This document shows, in pieces, positions 30,651-33,259 of a stretch of DNA of 33,259 nucleotides (its first letter is position 1; each line of letters begins with the position of its first letter). The notes beneath the pieces are model-generated. The model did not search any database. It worked only from the letters and a program-made list of their open reading frames with translations, and had not been told where the DNA came from. This stretch comes from DASVDE01 sp035558955 (GTDB lineage Bacteria; Actinomycetota; Thermoleophilia; Solirubrobacterales; 70-9): the NCBI GenBank assembly GCA_035558955.1, contig DATMBX010000017.1, positions 1 through 33,259 on the forward strand, in the 5' to 3' direction. A program made the position numbers and the translations under genes.

Positions 30651-31916
30651 ATGGAGCCGACGAGCACCAAGAGCTCCGTCCAGGCGCCGGCGTTCCCGAT
30701 CGAGAAGGTGCGCGCAGCCTTTCCGGCGCTGGAGCGGGAAGTGCACGGGCGGCCGGTCGCCTACCTCGACAGCGGCGCCAGCGCACAGCGGGTGCTTGCC
30801 TCGATCCAGGCGGTCGATCGCTACGAGCGCCGCCATCACTCCAATGTTCACCGCGGCGCGCACACGATGTCGGCGGAGGCGACCGCGGCCTACGAGGGGG
30901 CGCGCGCGACGGTGGCCGACCACATCGGCGCCGCCGACCGGCGCGAGGTGGTCTTCGTCCGCAACGCGACCGAGGCGATCAACCTGGTGGCGCGGGCGTG
31001 GGGGGAAGCCAACGTCGGCGAGGGCGACCGCATCGTCCTCACCGAGATGGAGCACCACTCCAACATCGTCCCCTGGCAGCAGCTAGCGGAGCGGGTTGGC
31101 GCCGAGATCGACTGGGCGCCGGTCACCGACGAGGGACTGCTCGACATGGATGCCTTCGCGACACTGCTGGAGCGGGGCCCGAAGCTGGTCGCGGTGACCC
31201 ACGTTTCCAATGTGCTCGGAACCGAGAACCCGCTGGCCGAGATCTCGCGCCTGGCGCACGACGCCGGCGCCCTGATCCTCGCCGACGGCGCCCAGGCGGC
31301 GCCGAAGCTGCCGCTCGACGTTGGCGCGCTGGGCGTCGACTTCTATGCGGTCACCGGACACAAGCTCTACGCCCCGACCGGAATCGGCGCCCTCTGGGGC
31401 AGGCTCGACCTGCTGCGCGCGATGCCGCCCTTCCTCGGCGGGGGATCGATGATCCGCAAGGTGACGCGGGGTGGAACCACCTACGCCGACCCACCCACTC
31501 GCTTTGAGGCGGGAACTCCCGCGATCGCGCAGGCGATCGGGATGGCCTCGGCGCTGCGCTGGCTCGACGGCCTGGGGATGGACGCGGTTCTGCAGCACGA
31601 GCGCGGGATCGCCGACTACGCACTGGAGCGCCTGGCCGAGGTGCCGGGGCTGCGCATCTTCGGCCCCCCGCCCGGCCCCGAGCGGGTCGGCCCGGTCTCC
31701 TTCGAGCTGGAAGGAGTCCATGCCCACGACGTCTCCGAGATCCTCGACCGCCACGGCGTCGCCATCCGCGCCGGCCACCACTGCGCCCAGATCCTGATGG
31801 ATCGCCTCGGCGTCGCCGCCACCGCCCGCGCCAGCTTCGCCGTCCACACCATCCCCGAGGAGATCGACCGCCTGGTCGAGGGCCTCCAAGACGCGCGCAA
31901 GGTCTTCGGCCTCTGA
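30651..31916 (+). CDS. sufS: SufS cysteine desulfurase
   Basis: This 421-aa PLP enzyme takes sulfur from cysteine for Fe-S assembly. Family marks are the PLP lysine K238 (VTGHKLYAPTG), EHHSN at 134-138, ADGAQAAPKL (Asp 212) and the active Cys 378 in RAGHHCAQ. It is a group II desulfurase, which depends on a SufU or SufE partner, and sufU follows at once (TGATG, 1-bp overlap). Cysteine for the reaction would come from the CysM/CysO cluster 4 kb upstream. Confidence 0.95.
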   Translation: MEPTSTKSSVQAPAFPIEKVRAAFPALEREVHGRPVAYLDSGASAQRVLASIQAVDRYERRHHSNVHRGAHTMSAEATAAYEGARATVADHIGAADRREVVFVRNATEAINLVARAWGEANVGEGDRIVLTEMEHHSNIVPWQQLAERVGAEIDWAPVTDEGLLDMDAFATLLERGPKLVAVTHVSNVLGTENPLAEISRLAHDAGALILADGAQAAPKLPLDVGALGVDFYAVTGHKLYAPTGIGALWGRLDLLRAMPPFLGGGSMIRKVTRGGTTYADPPTRFEAGTPAIAQAIGMASALRWLDGLGMDAVLQHERGIADYALERLAEVPGLRIFGPPPGPERVGPVSFELEGVHAHDVSEILDRHGVAIRAGHHCAQILMDRLGVAATARASFAVHTIPEEIDRLVEGLQDARKVFGL

Positions 31917-32341
31917 TGGACGAGCTTTACCGCGATCAGATCCTCGAGCACTACAAGCGGCCGCATAACTTTGGACGGCTGGAGAGACCGGACCTCGAGT
32001 TTGAGGACAACAATCCCTTCTGCGGCGACGAGCAGCACGTGACGATCCGGCTCGACGAAGAGGGCAAGGTGGCCGAGATCGCTTTCGAGGGGCAGGGTTG
32101 CGCGATCTCCACCGCGGCGACTTCGCTGCTCACGGACGAGCTGGCCGGTAAGAGCCGCGAGGAGCTGCTGCGACTGCCGAAGGAGTACGTCCTCGACCTG
32201 CTTGGGATCGAGATCTCGGCGACGCGGATGAAGTGCGCGATGCTGGGGCTGAAGGTCGTGAAGAGCGCAAGCCTCGGCAAGCCGGCCGACTGGGAGGACG
32301 AGGGCGAACCGGGAGACCCAGCCGAAGCAACGACGCTCTAA
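31916..32341 (+). CDS. sufU: SufU sulfurtransfer protein
   Basis: This 141-aa NifU/IscU-like protein has three conserved Cys: C36 (NPFCGD), C62 (GQGCAIS) and C107 (RMKCAMLGLKV), plus Asp 38. That is the Zn-binding set of SufU, which accepts sulfur from SufS by ligand swapping. It lacks the LPPVK motif of IscU-type scaffolds and has the insertion between the second and third Cys expected for SufU. The ATG overlaps the sufS stop. A 47-bp palindrome starts 4 bp after its stop and may terminate the rrf2-sufC-sufS-sufU transcript. Confidence 0.95.
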   Translation: MDELYRDQILEHYKRPHNFGRLERPDLEFEDNNPFCGDEQHVTIRLDEEGKVAEIAFEGQGCAISTAATSLLTDELAGKSREELLRLPKEYVLDLLGIEISATRMKCAMLGLKVVKSASLGKPADWEDEGEPGDPAEATTL

Positions 32342-32344
32342 CCG

Positions 32345-32391
32345 TTCCGCTGCGACTTATGCGTGTATGTCAGGCATATGTCGCAGCGGAA
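32345..32391. repeat. 47-bp palindromic element, copy 6 (after sufU)
   Basis: TTCCGCTGCGAC and GTCGCAGCGGAA enclose TTATGC...GCATAT. It lies 4 bp downstream of the sufU stop and 8 bp from the end of the VOC remnant. The core differs from copies 3 and 4 but keeps most of its pairing. Confidence 0.92.
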
Positions 32392-32398
32392 CGCATCC

Positions 32399-32656
32399 CT
32401 AGGGGGCGCTCGCCTGGGCTTCTTCACTGAGCGCGATCACGGCGAAGCTCGCACCCCACGGATCGGTGAGGATCGCGAAGCGGCCGGCGGGGATGTCGAT
32501 CGGCTCGACCATCACGTTGCGACCCGGTAACCGCCGGTCTGCTCCGCGTTCCCGTCCGCTTCGACGCTCCAGCCGAAGAGAGCGCCGTAGAACTCAGCGG
32601 CGGCATCCTGGTCGGGCGTGCCAAGGTCAACCCAGCACGGGGCCGGGGCCGCCCGC
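32399..32656 (-). pseudogene. Remnant of a VOC/glyoxalase-like gene
   Basis: On the minus strand, about 45 codons read APCWVDLGTPDQDAAAEFYG and then ALFGWSVEADGN...GGYRVAT before a stop. This is the N-terminal half of a VOC-domain protein without a start codon. In the next frame, MVEPIDIPAGRFAILTDP and then WGASFAVIA up to TAG at 32399 is the C-terminal part. The middle (about 50-60 residues by comparison with the family) is missing, and the two pieces are out of frame. It fills the gap between sufU and the Rieske gene together with the palindrome at 32345 and the operator at 32661. Confidence 0.75.
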
Positions 32657-32660
32657 TAAA

Positions 32661-32681
32661 ATCCGACTGTAGAAGTAGGAT
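32661..32681 (+). promoter_or_regulatory. Candidate Rrf2 (IscR/SufR-like) operator of the Rieske-sufB unit
   Basis: ATCCGACT-GTAGA-AGTAGGAT is a dyad with 7 of 8 paired bases and resembles type-1 IscR sites. It matches the site before rrf2 (CCGAC, GT and GTAGGAT are shared at the same spacing). TAGGAT may serve as -10, with the start codon 49 bp further on. Confidence 0.58.
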
Positions 32682-32730
32682 TAAGTCGCAACCCGCACTA
32701 ACCGTCGCAGGTCGCAATCTTGGAGCCCTC

Positions 32731-33060
32731 TTGACCGAAGCCGCAACGACAACCGTTCCCGTCTGCCCGCTCACCGAGCTGGGGCCCGGCGCGATGCGGC
32801 TGGTCGAGCACGACGGAACCAAGATCGGGGTCTTCAACTGCGACGGGGCGCTGTACGCGATCGAGGACCGCTGCTCACACGACGACGGGCCGCTCGCCGA
32901 GGGCGAGTTCGACACCGCCACCTGCACCGTCGAGTGCCCGCGCCACGGCTCGCTCTTCGACCTGACCACCGGCAGGCCGAAGACGCTCCCCGCCTATGCT
33001 CCGGTGCGAACGTTCCCGGTGTCCATCGAGGACGACACGATCATTCTGGAGGTCGATTGA
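32731..33060 (+). CDS. Rieske-type [2Fe-2S] ferredoxin-like protein of the SUF operon
   Basis: This 109-aa single-domain Rieske protein has the cluster ligands C48-S-H50 and C69-P-R-H72. Its compact form is the ferredoxin component type (as in BphF), not a cytochrome bc1 subunit. Its place directly before sufB (2 bp apart) suggests an electron-transfer or scaffold-related role in Fe-S assembly. The TTG at 32731 has GGAG five bases upstream. Transcription probably begins at the dyad at 32661-32681. Confidence 0.88.
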   Translation: MTEAATTTVPVCPLTELGPGAMRLVEHDGTKIGVFNCDGALYAIEDRCSHDDGPLAEGEFDTATCTVECPRHGSLFDLTTGRPKTLPAYAPVRTFPVSIEDDTIILEVD

Positions 33061-33062
33061 CC

Positions 33063-33259
33063 ATGGCCACACCTGAGGCCGTCGCAGAGAAAAGAGAGCT
33101 CGCCGGGATCAACTCCGACTACAAGGAGAAGTTCGGCTTCCACGACTCGGAGACGGGCTACGCCTACAAGGCGCCCAAGGGGCTGAGCCGCGAGGTGGTC
33201 GAATCGATCTCCGAGTACAAGGACGAGCCGCAGTGGATGCGCGACTTCCGGCTCAAGGC
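33063..33259 (+). CDS. sufB: SufB, Fe-S scaffold subunit, N-terminal part
   Basis: The ATG opens a frame running off the window end (65 codons). The peptide GINSDYKEKFGFHDSE and the later KGLSREVVESISEYKDEPQWM form the usual SufB start (YKYGF-type, then the I-S-x-x-K-x-E-P-x-W-M segment). SufB with SufC and SufD builds clusters on the scaffold. It is 2 bp downstream of the Rieske gene. Catalytic Cys residues lie outside the window. Confidence 0.9.
   Translation, partial: MATPEAVAEKRELAGINSDYKEKFGFHDSETGYAYKAPKGLSREVVESISEYKDEPQWMRDFRLK

Noticed and set aside
10037..32391. CRISPR array formed by the six repeats
   Set aside because: The repeats are dispersed over 22 kb, palindromic along their whole length, and lack regular spacers and cas genes.
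32681..32715. AAGTCGCAAC / GTCGCAGGTCGCAAT near the Rieske gene as a degenerate copy
   Set aside because: Short direct GTCGCA repeats are present, but no inverted arm of the family; probably coincidence.

Overview
The window reads as a chromosomal segment of a high-GC actinobacterium, most likely of the Thermoleophilia/Solirubrobacterales kind. This is inferred from the very high GC, dense use of GTG and TTG starts, a CBS-less GuaB3-type IMP dehydrogenase, an M. tuberculosis-like CysO/Mec/CysM route and a SUF operon led by an Rrf2 regulator. No rRNA, tRNA, CRISPR array or transposase gene was found. Most of it is core chromosome with short accessory patches.

Layout. 1-282: end of an M23 peptidase. 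328-967: VapBC-type toxin-antitoxin pair (-). 1051-2234: Fur/Zur-family regulator and ZIP zinc transporter (+) behind a palindromic Fur-type box. 2243-8910 (-): guaA, guaB3, 1-phosphofructokinase-type kinase, D,D-carboxypeptidase, LysM protein, pyrF and HU, mostly overlapping. 8995-12352 (-): roadblock-like protein, a 75-aa unknown, tldD and a frameshifted pmbA. 12373-15783: tiny membrane protein, CDF transporter, rdgB, rph, a second PIN/RHH pair and a Flp-type pilin. 15930-18668 (+): glycosyltransferase, coiled-coil protein, nadB. 18749-22336: one long hydantoinase A+B fusion. 22460-24090: DUF1802 protein, hypothetical protein, DUF2007-like protein. 24068-26976 (-): cysteine synthesis by a sulfur-carrier protein (Mec, CysM, CysO, rhodanese-MoeB). 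27033-29319: HtpX and an N-terminally short MFS pump. 29337-33259 (+): Rrf2, SufC, SufS, SufU, then a Rieske protein and SufB.

The sulfur genes fit together. Rhodanese-MoeB would activate CysO and load it with sulfur, CysM would add the amino-acid skeleton, and Mec would release cysteine, which SufS then uses to feed SufU and the SufBCD scaffold. Two candidate regulatory motifs can be seen: a 19-bp element shared by cysM and rhodanese-MoeB, and a 21-bp dyad shared by rrf2 and the Rieske-sufB unit.

The most unusual structure is a family of six palindromes, each exactly 47 bp, sharing ends TTCCGCTG...CAGCGGAA. Three lie inside reading frames (pmbA once, the hydantoinase fusion twice) and keep the frame open, each adding about 15-16 residues. 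One sits exactly at the HyuA/HyuB junction. This resembles the Rickettsia palindromic elements in behaviour but not in length or sequence. Other oddities: pyrF and nadB have no ATG, GTG or TTG that would include their essential N-termini (apparent CTG and ATA starts), pmbA is frameshifted, a VOC gene is a remnant inside the suf locus, and a large imperfect hairpin lies between guaB3 and guaA.
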